Position numbers and translations under genes: made by a program | Source: Eunapius fragilis | Lineage: Eukaryota > Porifera > Demospongiae > Spongillida > Spongillidae | Reading direction: 5' to 3' | NCBI GenBank assembly: GCA_963681505.1 | Contig: OY811973.1 | Span: 13,328,268-13,392,267 of the forward strand | Length of the DNA stretch: 64,000 nucleotides | Part shown: piece after piece, positions 1 through 10,745 of the stretch | How the letters are laid out: every line of letters starts with the position of its first letter | Numbering within the stretch: the first letter of the stretch is position 1 | The notes under the pieces: model-generated | The model's input: only the letters and a program-made list of their open reading frames with translations | Database searches by the model: none | What the model was told of the DNA's origin: nothing

Positions 1-40
1 ATTTCGGGTGATGAAAAATGAAGCAAAAGATTTCACATTT

Positions 41-102
41 TGTGCTGCATGAAAAGGGAGTAAATAAGCGCATTTACTGAATGTGCTCTTTCATGCAGCA
101 CA
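41..102. repeat. short inverted repeat (hairpin)
   Basis: The arm TGTGCTGCATGAAA at 41 is matched in inverted form by TTTCATGCAGCACA ending at 102. A second small inverted pair (AGTAAAT / ATTTACT) lies between the arms. It is probably a relic of a foldback element. I see no gene in it. Confidence 0.6.
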
Positions 103-899
103 TTCCGGCAGTGAATCATTGACACTTGGCCTACGAGCTAAGACTAGGTAAAACCTCCATTTACTCTACACATTGCTAATATACATGACTACAACATACT
201 CAAAGCAAAAGTACCTGCACTGATTAGCATTTTGATGGTGCCTTCTCCAACTAGCTACTATATTCCTAGTTCAATTATCAATTCAAATATCTACAGCACG
301 ACCGGCATACATTTGTAACGGAGAATATTCTTAAAATAATATATTTATGGGATCGTGGAAGCGAAAAAAGGACCTATCGCATGTTTATTGAAATTATTTC
401 ATACAGAAAATTAGTCTGTCCATCATGGAATTACAGTGGTCTGAATTTTTAATTACGCGTACATTTTAATTGCAAGTGTCCGTTTTGATGTCCCTTTTTA
501 TAATACGCGCTAGGTTCCTTGACCCATGCATATATTAAAATCAAAATTGAACACAATTGTATTGATTTGCTGCTTGCGGCAAGTGCTATATGTAAACTCT
601 AGCGGTTGGAAGGGAAGGGGGGCCGAAACAAATATTCCGGCCCCACTTACCAGCCATGAAATAACCACCACACCACTGGCTGCTAACTTTGCGAGTTATA
701 AAATATCGGCTCTGTCACGATGCATGGAGTAGAACAAGGTGTACTATTTTTGATCCTCTTTCAGAGTGGGTTTCGAGTTTATAATGCCAGATATAGGCAC
801 TATGAGAGACATCTGAAAACTGTGAGCCGGGCATAAGCAAAGTGTGTTAACTTGGAAAAATAAAGCTCCTCTATATGGCCTGTTTGCAAAATCTAAAAT
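103..899. other. no recognisable feature
   Basis: AT-rich sequence with only short chance reading frames. I see no repeat, RNA gene or coding signal. Confidence 0.5.
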
Positions 900-1540
900 C
901 TGATCATGAACGTTGTACATGTACCATGAAAATAATAAAATAATAATAATGGCTTGGCCTGGACGTTTCCTATGGTGCTTGCTTCCCACTGTGCCCTGAG
1001 ATTGCTCAAGACCCACTTGGCCACCTGCAAAAGGGGTGGTGCATGATGTGGTTTCTCGCCACAACAAACTACGTGCATTATGTCCTTGCAGAGTCCTGTT
1101 GGCGAGCTCATTTGGGCGTCTAGGTGGATATGGGTAGCAATGTCACCCCCAATCACAACCACACTCGTCCAGCTGACCTGTTGGTTCCAAACTGGGTCTT
1201 GGGCAAGCCAGCAGTGTTAAACCTGTCCATCACATCCCCGCTTAATCCCTCAATTATTTTGGAAGCGAGTGTGACAACAGGACCAGCTGCTCAGACCAAC
1301 GAGCAAAGAAAGCACTGTTCAAATGATGCCAAATGTGATAAACTAACTGTCTTGGGTCTGTGTACCTTGGTGGTGAATCTTATGGAGCTTGGGGAAAGGA
1401 GGCATTGGAGTCTATATCTCCAAGCCAGCTTCATATTTAGCCACTTAAATTGCTCTTTAGCTTCAAAGGCAAAGTCAGTGGTTCTTACGGTAAATTATGG
1501 CTTGTGCGAGCTAATGTAATTGCCATCATTTCTCGTACAT
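900..1540 (+). pseudogene. decayed C-terminal part of a retroelement-associated protein
   Basis: The clearest frame (1124-1519) contains NHTRPADLLVPNWVLGKPAV followed by LNLSITSPLNPS. From memory, this resembles a C-terminal region found in many reverse-transcriptase-associated predicted proteins of sponges and corals (RPAD...W..G...ALD...TSPL...). Upstream, in other frames, pieces such as HCALRLLKTHLATCKRGG and VVSRHN look like the preceding part of the same protein. Downstream, around 1340-1500, several frame changes are needed (LVVN, ASKAKSVVLT). Multiple frameshifts mean it cannot make the full protein. I see no reverse transcriptase upstream, so it is a fragment. Family recognition is from memory and was not searched. 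Confidence 0.55.
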
Positions 1541-2669
1541 GTAGTATATATCCTTGTGATGTAATGTAGGTATAAGTATCATTTTGTATACTTTGTGTAC
1601 TCCTTGTAACGTTATTATTAAAATGGAATAATAATAATTAGGAGTACAAGAATACAAAAAATAAATATTTAGGAGGAGAATCAACATTCATGTTGTAGGT
1701 ATGTATGTATGTAAAAACAAATAAAATTAAATAAGTTTTTTTTTAAATAGTTGTGCCCTTGGCCATGTAATTAGTAATTGTTTTATATACGTACATGCAC
1801 ATTAGCATATAAGCTGCAGACCACTTGCTTCAGACAAATTTTTGAGTGGTGATGCAACAGTAAGGTCAAGTGCATTTGGCTTGTGTCTTAGCTGAGCTGG
1901 TGGCAGATGGAGAAAGGCTGGCAATGATTTAAATTTAAGTGCCTTGGTTAGATACACTCAAAGAGGCTATGTACACAGCTGAGAATGATGGGATAACGAA
2001 CGAACGCCTAGACCTCCCCTGCTGTGGCTTAAGTGGCCTGTAGCCATGCATGACATATCTGTGGTACATTCTGAAACATTGGCAAATGTCATCATCACAA
2101 GCCTTTAAAGCTTCTGCTACTATAAGGATGGGCTAAATAAATGACCCAGTTTACTGAAGCTGCCACAATGCCGCATGCAGGTGAAGCAAGCCCACTTGTG
2201 GGTCAACAGATCCAATTTCGACAAGATGGATAAGTACCGTACAGGCATTTCCATCCTTCTGAGCAACAATGTTAGCACAAAAATTGTTGTCCCCAATAGG
2301 GGCACCTCATTCACATTCAATATCCTTTAAACACGTATGATACAGTACCGCACGGAGCGTAATGGATATAGGTCCGCTAGAATGCATGGCTTGTTTTACG
2401 AGTATCAAAAGGACGTAAGCTTGGCCCTACATGACCGAATGGCAAAAACCTTTTTTTTTGTTGTACACTCGGGTGTACAATTGTACCTCTGGGATGACAT
2501 TCAGAACAATGTACATTAAGGCTTAAAATCCTTTTTATGCTCTTTCAAGGTGGACGGAAGCTTTGCATGCTTCTTCCATGATTGCATGGTAGTCTAAGAC
2601 TCTAAGGTGCGCACATGACGGCTTTTGTTTGTGTACCATGTGAGTTCTAGGAGGGTGGATTTCCCAACC
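1541..2669. other. no recognisable feature
   Basis: AT-rich spacer. Reading frames are short and lack domain motifs. Short AATAAT/TATGTATG runs occur near 1615-1710. Confidence 0.5.
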
Positions 2670-2796
2670 CCCTGTGTGTGTGCGCGTGTGTGTGTGTGTG
2701 CGTGTGTGTGTGTGCGTGTGTGTGTGTGCGTGTGTGTATGTGTGTGTGCGTGCGTATGTGTGTGTGTGTGCGTGCGTGGCGCGTGCGAGTGTGTGT
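2670..2796. repeat. TG/CGTG microsatellite
   Basis: Nearly pure alternating TG with regular CG interruptions. It creates long Thr/His or Val/Cys reading frames on both strands that should not be read as genes. Confidence 0.95.
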
Positions 2797-3402
2797 AGAA
2801 ATGCAGGCAAGCCAAGACATAGGAAAGGTCAACAGTATATAGGGAGAAAGCCAACAGTCTCTACAGGAAGTGTTGTACAGTTGCACACTGCCTTATTCAT
2901 TGTACCCTCAGACTTTCATCTATCCCTATCTATCAACCTGAAAGCTGCACTATAGAAAACCAACACCTGCATGGTAACCGCTAATTGTTGGTAGTGTTAT
3001 CTGATTCCCAGTAATGTTGTAGGAAGACCCTTTACCCCACTTTGAGCCCTTCCTCTGCTCCCATCCTGCCAACACAAATGTCTTCTTTCCCTGTGCTAAA
3101 TGCAATGTCTGCACTCATTATGATTAATATTTGAGCAACAACAAGCTAGGGACCCGTTTGGATTTGTGGGAGCAATGTTACCAGTTTGACTATGGCCACA
3201 TATGCTGAAGGACCTGCTTACTAGACCTGGGCCACTGTAGCGTGCCAAAGAACTAGACTAAACTACCTGTGTTATACAATCATGTGTCATTTCAGCCATG
3301 TAGCAGCCTCTGTATTTACAACACTGACGCAACTTGACCTGAAAGCATTCATGCCACTTTGGAATGTGATCAGTATAATATGATCTGTATAATATCTAAT
3401 CT
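2797..3402. other. no recognisable feature
   Basis: Unique-looking noncoding sequence. No element ends or coding motifs seen. Confidence 0.45.
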
Positions 3403-3640
3403 ATATCTGGGACAAAATCACCTTTCTGGATAGTTTTTCAAGTTTTCAAATTTTTTTTTCATTATCTCTGTCTATCAAATGGTCCTAATGCAACCTAAAT
3501 TTAACTATCCATCATATAAAGTTATTGGGCACTGAATTTATAATTAGCCATACATTTCAATGTGAGTGTTACTTTTCTTTTGCTTGTCCTGGAAAATTTG
3601 ATAAAGTATTATAAGGGTGATTTTGCTGGACACTGATGTA
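3403..3640 (+). mobile_element. MITE-like repeat (GGGAC...CACTG family)
   Basis: This copy shares a long stretch with two copies at 13943-14464: ATCACCTTTCTGG near the left end, TATCAAATGGTCCTAATGCA in the middle, and TAAGGGTGATTTTGCTGG near the right end. The two termini are inverted relative to each other. The element is about 240 bp with no coding capacity, so it is non-autonomous. Confidence 0.7.
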
Positions 3641-4978
3641 TATATCTACATGATTGGAAAAAACTCACAATACATGTTACATCGTGTTGGGTAATGGTAT
3701 ATTTAGGTTGTTCATGACGCTTCAAGAGCTGGAAAAACTGATGGACACTTGAGAGATCTACCCTAGCCCCCTTTCAAGTTTACTGTTATCGGACTTCCTT
3801 TCTAGTAATTGTAAAGTAGTAGTCTTATATTACATGTACTTGTTTTAATAAATTCCTGTGGTCATATGTGGGCACTGATTATCTGAGTTCTAAATGTGAG
3901 TGCTAGCTCTAGGTATGTGTTAGAATAATTTGTACAGTGATTAATCAGCAACATTGCATAATTTGGTGTTGTGAAAATGCAGGAACTACAGTGTGTACTA
4001 CATGGAGATGAATGAGTGCAATACATTGGCACAGTCGGGTGTCAAAGGTGGGCAAAACTGGCCATGAGTTGGTCTGTAAAGAGACATATTGAAGTCAACA
4101 TAATTAGTTCAATGTTTTGCATTCATCTGACTCAAACATGTGTATAAAACACAGCCAGACATTCAAACAATATTTAGTCATTCCGAAATGAATATTGTTT
4201 GTCCAGTTCATGCACTTTCTCCCATTCACCACTGGTCAAAGTCCTGACACTCTGTCTCAATTAATAGTTAGAAAAACCTAAAACAATGGACAGTCTCTGT
4301 TGCACTCAGTAGACAAGTTGAATCAAACAAGAGCTTGGCATATCAGCCAAACCATTCCCACTGTCCATGTTTACTATGGTATTACCAGACTTGCCAACTC
4401 CACTTCACTACAGGAACCTTTCCTCCCTACACACACAACACTGATCTCTTCCTTTCAGTCCTTGTCCTCTCTGTGCATACCTTCTGTTGCCTCTCCGTTC
4501 ACCCATTTTTATCCCCACCCTCAATTCTCTCTAAATCCTTCCCACTGCCGTTCCACACCTGCCTTGCTCTCCCACACTTGCTTCTCCATCCACCTTGCAC
4601 ATCTTCATTTCTATATGTATTAAACACATCCACTCGATCACAAATTGCCGCTAGGAATGCTATGACGATGAGAAACGCAGGTGCACTCTAATACATGTAA
4701 GAAGACTAAATACAAAATAATGTAGCAAGTAAAATTGAACTAGAATATACAAGATTCCATATTCAAAACACTAAAACACATATCACCCCTATTGCTTAAC
4801 GTACGATCGCAAGGCAATTTATTGACTTCACTTCTTCTATTGATCATATACCTCTGGACGCTTCACATGTACCCCTGGATGATCCTGCTTCATTCATGCA
4901 TACCTCCGAACAATTGTGCTTCACGTGAACTCCCCCCCCCCCTCCCAAATAAAAACTCATTTCTAAAATTCTCTGACA
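3641..4978. other. no recognisable gene
   Basis: Noncoding by appearance. A pyrimidine-rich stretch (about 4400-4620) creates Pro/Ser/Leu reading frames of low complexity without recognisable domains. Confidence 0.45.
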
Positions 4979-4983
4979 CACGC

Positions 4984-5045
<62 letters not shown>
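4979..5045. repeat. CA microsatellite
   Basis: Uninterrupted ACAC run of about 60 bp, flanked upstream by a short C run at about 4931-4941. Confidence 0.95.
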
Positions 5046-5047
<2 letters not shown>

Positions 5048-5245
5048 GCATTCTGCTAAAGGTAGCTTTTCCCTCCAGCCCCCATCGATATGTGAAGAGA
5101 GGATGTAACCCATTCCTGTGACACGACGAAGATGGAGTACTCCAAGTTTCGGTACACTTATTCTGGTAACGCCGTGAACGCGTACCACCGCGTCAGTGGC
5201 GTTGTGGCGTACTCGCCGCTGGGGGGGCAGAAATATATAAAGGCG

Positions 5246-5270
5246 CCCCCCCCCCCCCCCCCCCCCCCCC
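5246..5270. repeat. poly-C tract
   Basis: Twenty-five consecutive C, a candidate G-quadruplex on the minus strand. A TATATAAAGG sequence just upstream (about 5232-5242) resembles a TATA box but no gene follows. Confidence 0.9.
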
Positions 5271-5913
5271 TCAAACAACACAACTGTTAATTTGAATAAA
5301 TTAGTTTACTATATACGTGTTCATGTCCGTGGTGGTGAGCTATAGACCAATACTAATCATGAGGTACAGCAAAATTGTCATTTTCACGTGCAAATTCACA
5401 GAGGGGGGATAATCCATTTCTAAGAAGGATGAACGTGCAAATGAATTGATTATTGATTCCTTCGAATTCCGCGTCAGTGTTAGCTTTATACTGAAGACTC
5501 CAATCATGTTTTAAGATAACACGCTTTTCACTAGCACAGAAAATCTAAGTTCCGCAGTACAGGACTGTATGGCAGAAATAATGCCATATACATTTTACAT
5601 AACTCCACGGGAACGCATCTTTATTAAGATGATACACTTCCTTGCATAGAAGATGCAATGCCGAATGCCGTTCATCTTAGTAAAACATAAATGTCCACCG
5701 ATATCGTGCTGCTCCTTCAAATCATCATATGCATGCACTTACCTCCATGCATGGAGTCATCAACGTTTTTCATCCACTGACATCTCTTTCATCGTGATTT
5801 TGTTCGACGTCGTCTTCATCAGAATTGTCATCATTATAACAAAAGGGATCTGCTAGTCGTGAACGTAGTGCTGTAATCAATGCATGACCGGAGTACTATG
5901 CGTATACGGAGTG
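5271..5913. other. no recognisable feature
   Basis: AT-rich sequence. The 67-codon frame at 5653 lacks recognisable features. Confidence 0.45.
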
Positions 5914-6584
5914 TATATGTTACGGCCCGATTTAAAACCCGACGGCTTTAAAACCGGTCGACCGGGTTTAAATTAACTTACATGCAAAACTGATTCGCTA
6001 AAAGGCGGGTCGACCGGATTGAAAACTTCTTTTTATGTATATACTTCTATTTATATAAAGATTAAATATGTATAATCCTTAATCATGTCTATGTTAGTAC
6101 GCCTATGTGGCTGGGCCTAGTTATCATCGGGTCATTTTATTATTCACAGAGGGGGGATTTAGAAGATGAATGCTAGTAGTGCTTTTAGATATAGAATCCA
6201 GATACAAGCACTAGTACGACTTGTTCGAGGCTGCATGCTGGTTCGAGCTGGGTCTAGTTAGGCTCAGCCTTTAGGGATGGTAGGTCGATCGGCTCATCAA
6301 TTATTCCAAGCAAGTGGAGGAGGGGGGGGGAAGGAATAGAAGTAAGACAAGTACATGTACAGCCATGATGCCAAACTCCGTCTTTCGAGGTAGATTTCCA
6401 TTCCCAATCGTCGATGGCAAAGGACCCAACGGTACGCTCGCACGTAGTGTTTAATAGGTTCTTTACCATGCACGTGTCATAAATTAATAGACCGGCTCTA
6501 AAGTGGGTCAACCGGCAATGAATTAGGCCGACCGGCTTTAAAGCGGCCGGGTCAAGAGTCTTAATTCGGGTCGTAACATATATA
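5914..6584. mobile_element. non-autonomous element with inverted CCGG-rich ends
   Basis: The left end TATATGTTACGGCCCGATTT is matched by the inverted right end (CGGGTCGTAACATATA). Both ends carry related CGGCTTTAAA/CCGGTCGACC motifs repeated several times in the outer 80-100 bp. The interior has no transposase. Subterminal motif repetition and inverted ends indicate a MITE of about 670 bp. No target-site duplication could be fixed because the flanks are TA-rich. Confidence 0.55.
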
Positions 6585-6731
6585 CAACCGCGCAAATTCA
6601 TCGTTTTCTTTGTCCACAATAACAGGCATCTCTAAAGTCGGTTGCCTTTTCTATATATATGTAAACTCAAAGGACTGCTTAGCACATTTTTATGAGGTTA
6701 TTCTCATGCATGAACTCATTGTAATGCGTTC

Positions 6732-6819
6732 AATTGGATTAACGGTATCCTTCAATACTTCATGCACCATTCTTTCAATACACAAGTACTGGAGGAATAC
6801 CGTTAATCCTATTCCAATT
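6732..6819. repeat. small inverted repeat
   Basis: AATTGGATTAACGGTATCC is mirrored by GGAATACCGTTAATCC...CCAATT, giving a near 90-bp palindrome. It looks like a tiny foldback relic. Confidence 0.6.
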
Positions 6820-7038
6820 TTAAAAAGTAAATAAATGCGGGTAATCGAATAAGCTCTATTGCTTTGTACGTTCATTTACACAGCGCATTCAAAGCTTACT
6901 TGCGTCGAGACTCAGAGAATGGCCATGCATGTTTCGGGTCATTTTAGCGCCCTCTCTGCATTTTGGCGCCCCTGTTTTTAAGGCCGCTGGGGGGGCAATT
7001 GCCCCCCCTGCCCCCCCGGCCACACCGCCACTGCACCG

Positions 7039-7124
7039 CGTTCCCCATCGAATAGATCCTCGTTCCCCATCCAATGATCCTCGTTCCCCATCGAATGATC
7101 CTCGTTCCCCATCGAATGAAATTT
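7039..7124 (+). repeat. 21-bp minisatellite, four copies
   Basis: Four successive copies of CGTTCCCCATCGAATGATC with small changes. The Ser/Pro/Arg reading frame across it is a by-product. Confidence 0.85.
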
Positions 7125-7611
7125 AGCGTTATCGAATGAAAAATGCGGTATCGAATATTGAAACAAACGGCTCTCCATAGTAGAACAGCTTGGCCTTTAA
7201 TTCGATCACTTTATTTCACGGTAAAATTACTTAACCACGCATGTAATTAATTATTTATTACTTGGGGCCAAGGGGGGGGGGGGGGGGGTCTTTAGACCCC
7301 AAAGACCCCCCTCTGAATCCGCCCCCGAGTTCAGACATCTCTCTGAGTCGTTCCCTTGTGGACAAAACGTAACTGAATACATTTTCATCAGTAGTCCTAC
7401 TTAATTGTTGTTTCCCAAACTTCATTTTAAAAGATGTCCATGCAGTGGTCCTCGTACGTCCCGACCATATAAAAGCTCGAAAGGGGAAAATCCCGTTGAT
7501 GCTTGCGGTACTTCCCGATATGCAAACAGTATAGATAGGGAATTTTATTATCCCACTCTTTTCCTCCGTCTGTTCCCGTCTGTCGCAACAATTACATTGA
7601 CTTCAACGTCT
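7125..7611. other. no recognisable gene; contains poly-G
   Basis: Includes a 17-base G run at about 7272-7288 followed by its C-rich echo (AGACCCCAAAGACCCCCC). Nothing else recognisable. Confidence 0.5.
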
Positions 7612-7836
7612 CGTTAAATCGTTCAACCAGGCCGTCAGTCTGAGATGGTATGGGCTTGTGCGTATAGGGTGCACCTGTAAGAGCCTGTACAGTTCAGCAA
7701 GTAATTGCGGCGTGAAATTTGCTCCTTGATCTGTTAAGATCTCCCTGGGTACACCCACACTAGCAAATACCTTAATAAGCTCCTCCGCCACACTTTCAGC
7801 ATCAATGCTTTTGAGGGGCACCGCCTCCAGGTATTT
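7612..7836 (-). pseudogene. Ty3/Gypsy integrase core fragment
   Basis: Read on the minus strand, the frame contains EAVPLKSIDAESVAEEL, then VGVPREILTDQGANFT, then RTSPYH. This matches the retroviral-type integrase catalytic core, in which the second catalytic Asp lies in the TDQG motif. The segment is about 75 residues, starts in the middle of the core and loses the frame after RTSPYH. It abuts an oppositely oriented integrase piece at 7845, so the element is rearranged and dead. Confidence 0.85.
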
Positions 7837-7844
7837 GGAGATTG

Positions 7845-7961
7845 TGCAGCTGGTTCTACCCAAGGAGTGCAGGCAAGTTGCACTGGAGATGTCTCATGAT
7901 ATTCCCATTGCAGGACATCAAGGCAGGGATAGGACCAGGCAACGACTATTGCGCAGGTTAA
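7845..7961 (+). pseudogene. Ty3/Gypsy integrase zinc-binding fragment (inverted)
   Basis: The plus-strand frame reads LVLPKECRQVALEMSHDIP, then AGHQGRDRTRQRLLRR. This is the typical HHCC-type N-terminal zinc-binding region preceding the integrase core in Gypsy elements, with His at MSHD and GHQG. It lies next to the core fragment but on the opposite strand, showing an inversion. It ends where an inverted-repeat element begins at 7962. Confidence 0.8.
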
Positions 7962-9110
7962 CACTGCAAATAAGTTGGCTGCTATGTCAAACCAAAGTTT
8001 GGTTTGACACATGCACTACACAGTGTAAACCAAACGTGGTTTATAGGGTTTAAACCTACATGAAATTATTATGGTTTAACACTAAAACCGTATGAATGGT
8101 TTTATGTGTTAACCAAACTTCTTGGTTTACCCTGCATCGTACAGTATAGTTAAAAAAAAAAAAAACACTCAAACTGAACAGGATTCGAACTCTATGCATA
8201 TTCCTATCAGCGCACGACTTGATCAACCAGTGCTTTTTTTTTTTGCACATATGGTTGCCATGCACAAACGGGGAGAAAAAGCGCGAGACCTGCATGCCGC
8301 ATTCAAAACTGTATTCATAACCAATGTGCATTCCACTGACTTGCCTTCATAACATGAATAGATAGTAACCCCATGCAGCAGTAATGATTACTATTGTAAT
8401 AATATTGGTCAGCAAATTGTAATGGCCATGCAGGGTAGTAATGAATTTTAAGAAGAATTCACGGACAGTGCATGATACACTTTTGTTTATGCAGGTCATT
8501 CTACCTACACTATAGAACTAGAACAATATAGTTGCCTGCATTTACATCATGGATCGCACAAAAGTCACCTGACAATCACATAAGGCTAAATATTTGATAT
8601 TTAGAATGCAAATCACAGGTGGAGTCCTGTTCACTGCTCTCCCGCCCTGAGGCATGCAAAAACAGTCCACTTGCTGGTGAATTACAAGGTTACAAGTATA
8701 ATGAAATAGTTACACAACACTTCATAACTTCATTCCCTGTATAAATTCTTTTTGCATACATCTTGCTTAGCGTATTTATATATACTTCACAATGGTGCAT
8801 GCAGTCTGTTCACCTATATTCCTTTCTTGATATACCTGAGCTAGGTCTGGATGCATGAAATGGTAAGCACCTGTTTGGACTGCACAGATGGTCACCAGTC
8901 AAGGAAACAGAATGTTGATCAAATTACAATATTAAAACGTTTGGTTTAAACTGTAAACTTATCTTAATTGCATTCAAACCAAAATGATGAGTTTTAATGT
9001 TAAACCATAATATTGGTTTGACTGTTTGGTTTGATTACAAAACCATATAAAATTTAAACCACTGGTTTAAAATTCTTTGGTTTGATGTGGCAACCAATTT
9101 GTTTGCAGTG
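7962..9110. mobile_element. inverted-repeat element with AAACCA subterminal motifs
   Basis: The left end CACTGCAAATAAGTTGGCTG and the inverted right end (CACTGCAAACAAATTGGTTG) match over about 38 bp, both running into TCAAACCAAAG. The outer 100-180 bp at each end are dense in TGGTTT/AAACCA inverted motifs. About 1.15 kb, with no transposase frame. It sits inside the Gypsy relic, between integrase and Gag pieces. I could not find a target-site duplication. Confidence 0.7.
8160..8240 (-). repeat. tRNA-like sequence, probable SINE head
   Basis: On the minus strand, CACTGGTTGATCAAG resembles a tRNA D-arm (A box). About 35 bp later AGTTCGAATCC matches the B box (GGTTCGANTCC). A T run follows, as expected of a Pol III terminator. 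The acceptor-stem 5' half is replaced by an A run, so it is not a functional tRNA. Confidence 0.5.
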
Positions 9111-9345
9111 CATGTGTGTCTGCATCGTTTCCATCTGCTTTCTATTCTCCCGCTCACGAATCTGCATGTCTTTCTTCCTCAAGTCTATAGCCCGTTCTTT
9201 CGCGAATTCATCTTCTCTTCGCGCCTTCTCAGTCGCTATTTCGTCTTCTCTCGATCCTCCTACGGTCTTCTGCAAGTAATTTCAACATACCTTGCATTTC
9301 CTCCATGGTAGGTTTCTTATAGGGCTTTCCAGAACGAGTAGTCAT
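9111..9345 (-). pseudogene. Gypsy Gag N-terminal fragment
   Basis: The minus-strand start at 9345 reads MTTRSGKPYKKPTMEEMQG, then LLAEDRRRIERRRN. After one frame change it continues as ARREDEFAKERAIDLRKK and RERENRKQMETMQ, a charged coiled-coil. Start, charge pattern and position next to a primer-binding site fit the beginning of a Gypsy gag. The frame break and truncation at 9111 by the inverted-repeat element make it non-functional. Protease, reverse transcriptase and RNase H are absent, so the relic has a large internal deletion. Confidence 0.65.
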
Positions 9346-9397
9346 ACACTCGGGAAACGCAGGCGTCGGACAATGACCGTCTCGACTTAGATAATAT

Positions 9398-9413
9398 CCC
9401 ACCGCTGCCACCA
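9398..9413 (-). promoter_or_regulatory. retrotransposon primer-binding site
   Basis: The minus strand reads TGGTGGCAGCGGTGGG. It starts with the TGG complementary to a tRNA 3' CCA and lies about 50 bp before the Gag start, the normal place for an LTR-element primer-binding site. An LTR would lie at higher coordinates (about 9418-9662), but I cannot confirm its ends because no second copy is present. Confidence 0.55.
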
Positions 9414-9419
9414 AATATG

Positions 9420-10264
9420 TGACAGAGCTGACGGTAGCTATCATTCTGCACACGTCTTCTGAAATGCGCTATACAACCCCGCAATACCGTTCACGTTAGC
9501 CAGTATCTCGAAAAAGGCATCATCCCCCAATAACTCCACACGAATTACATTTATACCCAAATCTCAGCTATCAATGCGCATGCTCAAAGATTCTGCTGTG
9601 CATGTAACTTTGTTATTCAAGAGCGCATGCAGGCCCGTAGGTCTGCATGGGCTCTCACAACAGTATCCCCAAGAATAGGTACTTCAATAAATTTTTGAAA
9701 ATTTATATAACTTAAACTTTTATACATAGCCTAACAGAGCAAATTAAATGCATCAACAATATGCTTTTGCCACGGAAATCAGATTGCTACTTCAAAAGTT
9801 ATAGCATTTCAAACATTGCGTCACTGGTGACTAACAATGTACGCAATGTCAATGGACCCCGATTTTAAAAACTGTGACCGCGCTTGACTTCTCCATGCAG
9901 TTCCCGTGAAAGTATTCAAGATATTGATGCCATAATTGCATTATATATACACTTTTCAAGGTTAATAAGGTTAAGTTCACATTACATCTAAATTTAGGTC
10001 TCCCATCATATAATCAGCCAATAGCCCGTATAGTGTTAATGTGACATTATTTCCTTCTTTGCATTCATCATTCTTCCATGCAGTATGTAATAACTACTTT
10101 AGGAACTTGAGACTTCTTGGATTGCTTTACACATTTGATGTGTCCATTGTAAAAGCACATTCTGGTTATCAACGTACCACAGCTATTCAAAACATTTAAA
10201 ACAGACACAATTGTTAATATTACATTCTTTTTACATTCTGAAATATCTTGCTAAATAACTTACC
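9420..10264. other. possible LTR remnant, then no recognisable feature
   Basis: The first 240 bp are in the right place to be the 5' LTR of the minus-strand Gypsy relic, but this rests only on position. The rest is AT-rich with no visible features. Confidence 0.35.
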
Positions 10265-10391
10265 GTAGAAGGTTCAGGGAGAGCAGTAACTTTCAAACCC
10301 GCCATTTGATCTAATATCACTTCAATAACAGGGCATATGCAGGTTATGGGTACATGCATGATATTCCAGGTAGTAGTAAATGGTTTTGCGG
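10265..10391 (-). CDS. putative exon, unknown protein
   Basis: On the minus strand an acceptor-like CCTATAG is followed by an open frame (HHAAKPFTTTWNIMHVPI...LPEPST) and a good donor, CTACG|GTAAGT. I do not recognise the protein. Length and splice signals suggest an internal exon of a minus-strand gene whose upstream part could be the coiled-coil frame at 10461-10745. The link is inferred from order only. Confidence 0.3.
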
Positions 10392-10460
10392 CATGATGTA
10401 CTATAGGATTTCCCATCAGATTTAGTGTCTATGTATTTTGGCTCTGTTTGCATTAAAACG

Positions 10461-10745
10461 TCAGAATTGTACTCTGATTGCATGAAGTATATCATTATCA
10501 GTTTTAAGATTGTGCACTTGATTTCTTAAAACATTATTCTCTCTTTTCAATACTTGTACCAAATGTGTGTGAGATATCTTAAACTTCCTGAATTTAGATA
10601 CTATAACAGCCAGCAATCTTCTCAGACTTCTTACTTCGGATTGACTGCTTCCATGTTTCAATACTAGATTATCATTTTTTAACTTCCTAATGAATGTATC
10701 TTTTGCATTTATATCTCGTTCTTTGCAGCTGCTAATTTGGAACAA
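10461..10745 (-). CDS. putative coiled-coil exon
   Basis: A minus-strand open frame of 94 codons, rich in Leu, Lys and Asn with heptad-like spacing (RKLKNDNLVLK, VLKRENNVLRNQVHNLK), typical of a coiled coil. An acceptor-like AAATTAGCAG precedes CKERD. No domain beyond the coiled coil is visible, and the donor at the other end is weak. It could be a relic of a transposon-encoded protein (a THAP-type C-terminal coiled coil is one option). Confidence 0.35.
   Translation of the reverse strand: MFQISSCKERDINAKDTFIRKLKNDNLVLKHGSSQSEVRSLRRLLAVIVSKFRKFKISHTHLVQVLKRENNVLRNQVHNLKTDNDILHAIRVQF

Noticed and set aside
2535-2955. His/Thr and Val/Cys reading frames on both strands
   Set aside because: Products of the TG/CGTG microsatellite.
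4844-5281. 145-residue minus frame with Cys-Val run and Gly run
   Set aside because: Made of a CA microsatellite and a poly-C tract joined by chance sequence.
8160-8240. Functional tRNA gene on the minus strand
   Set aside because: The 5' acceptor half is missing and an A run takes its place, so only a tRNA-like remnant is reported.
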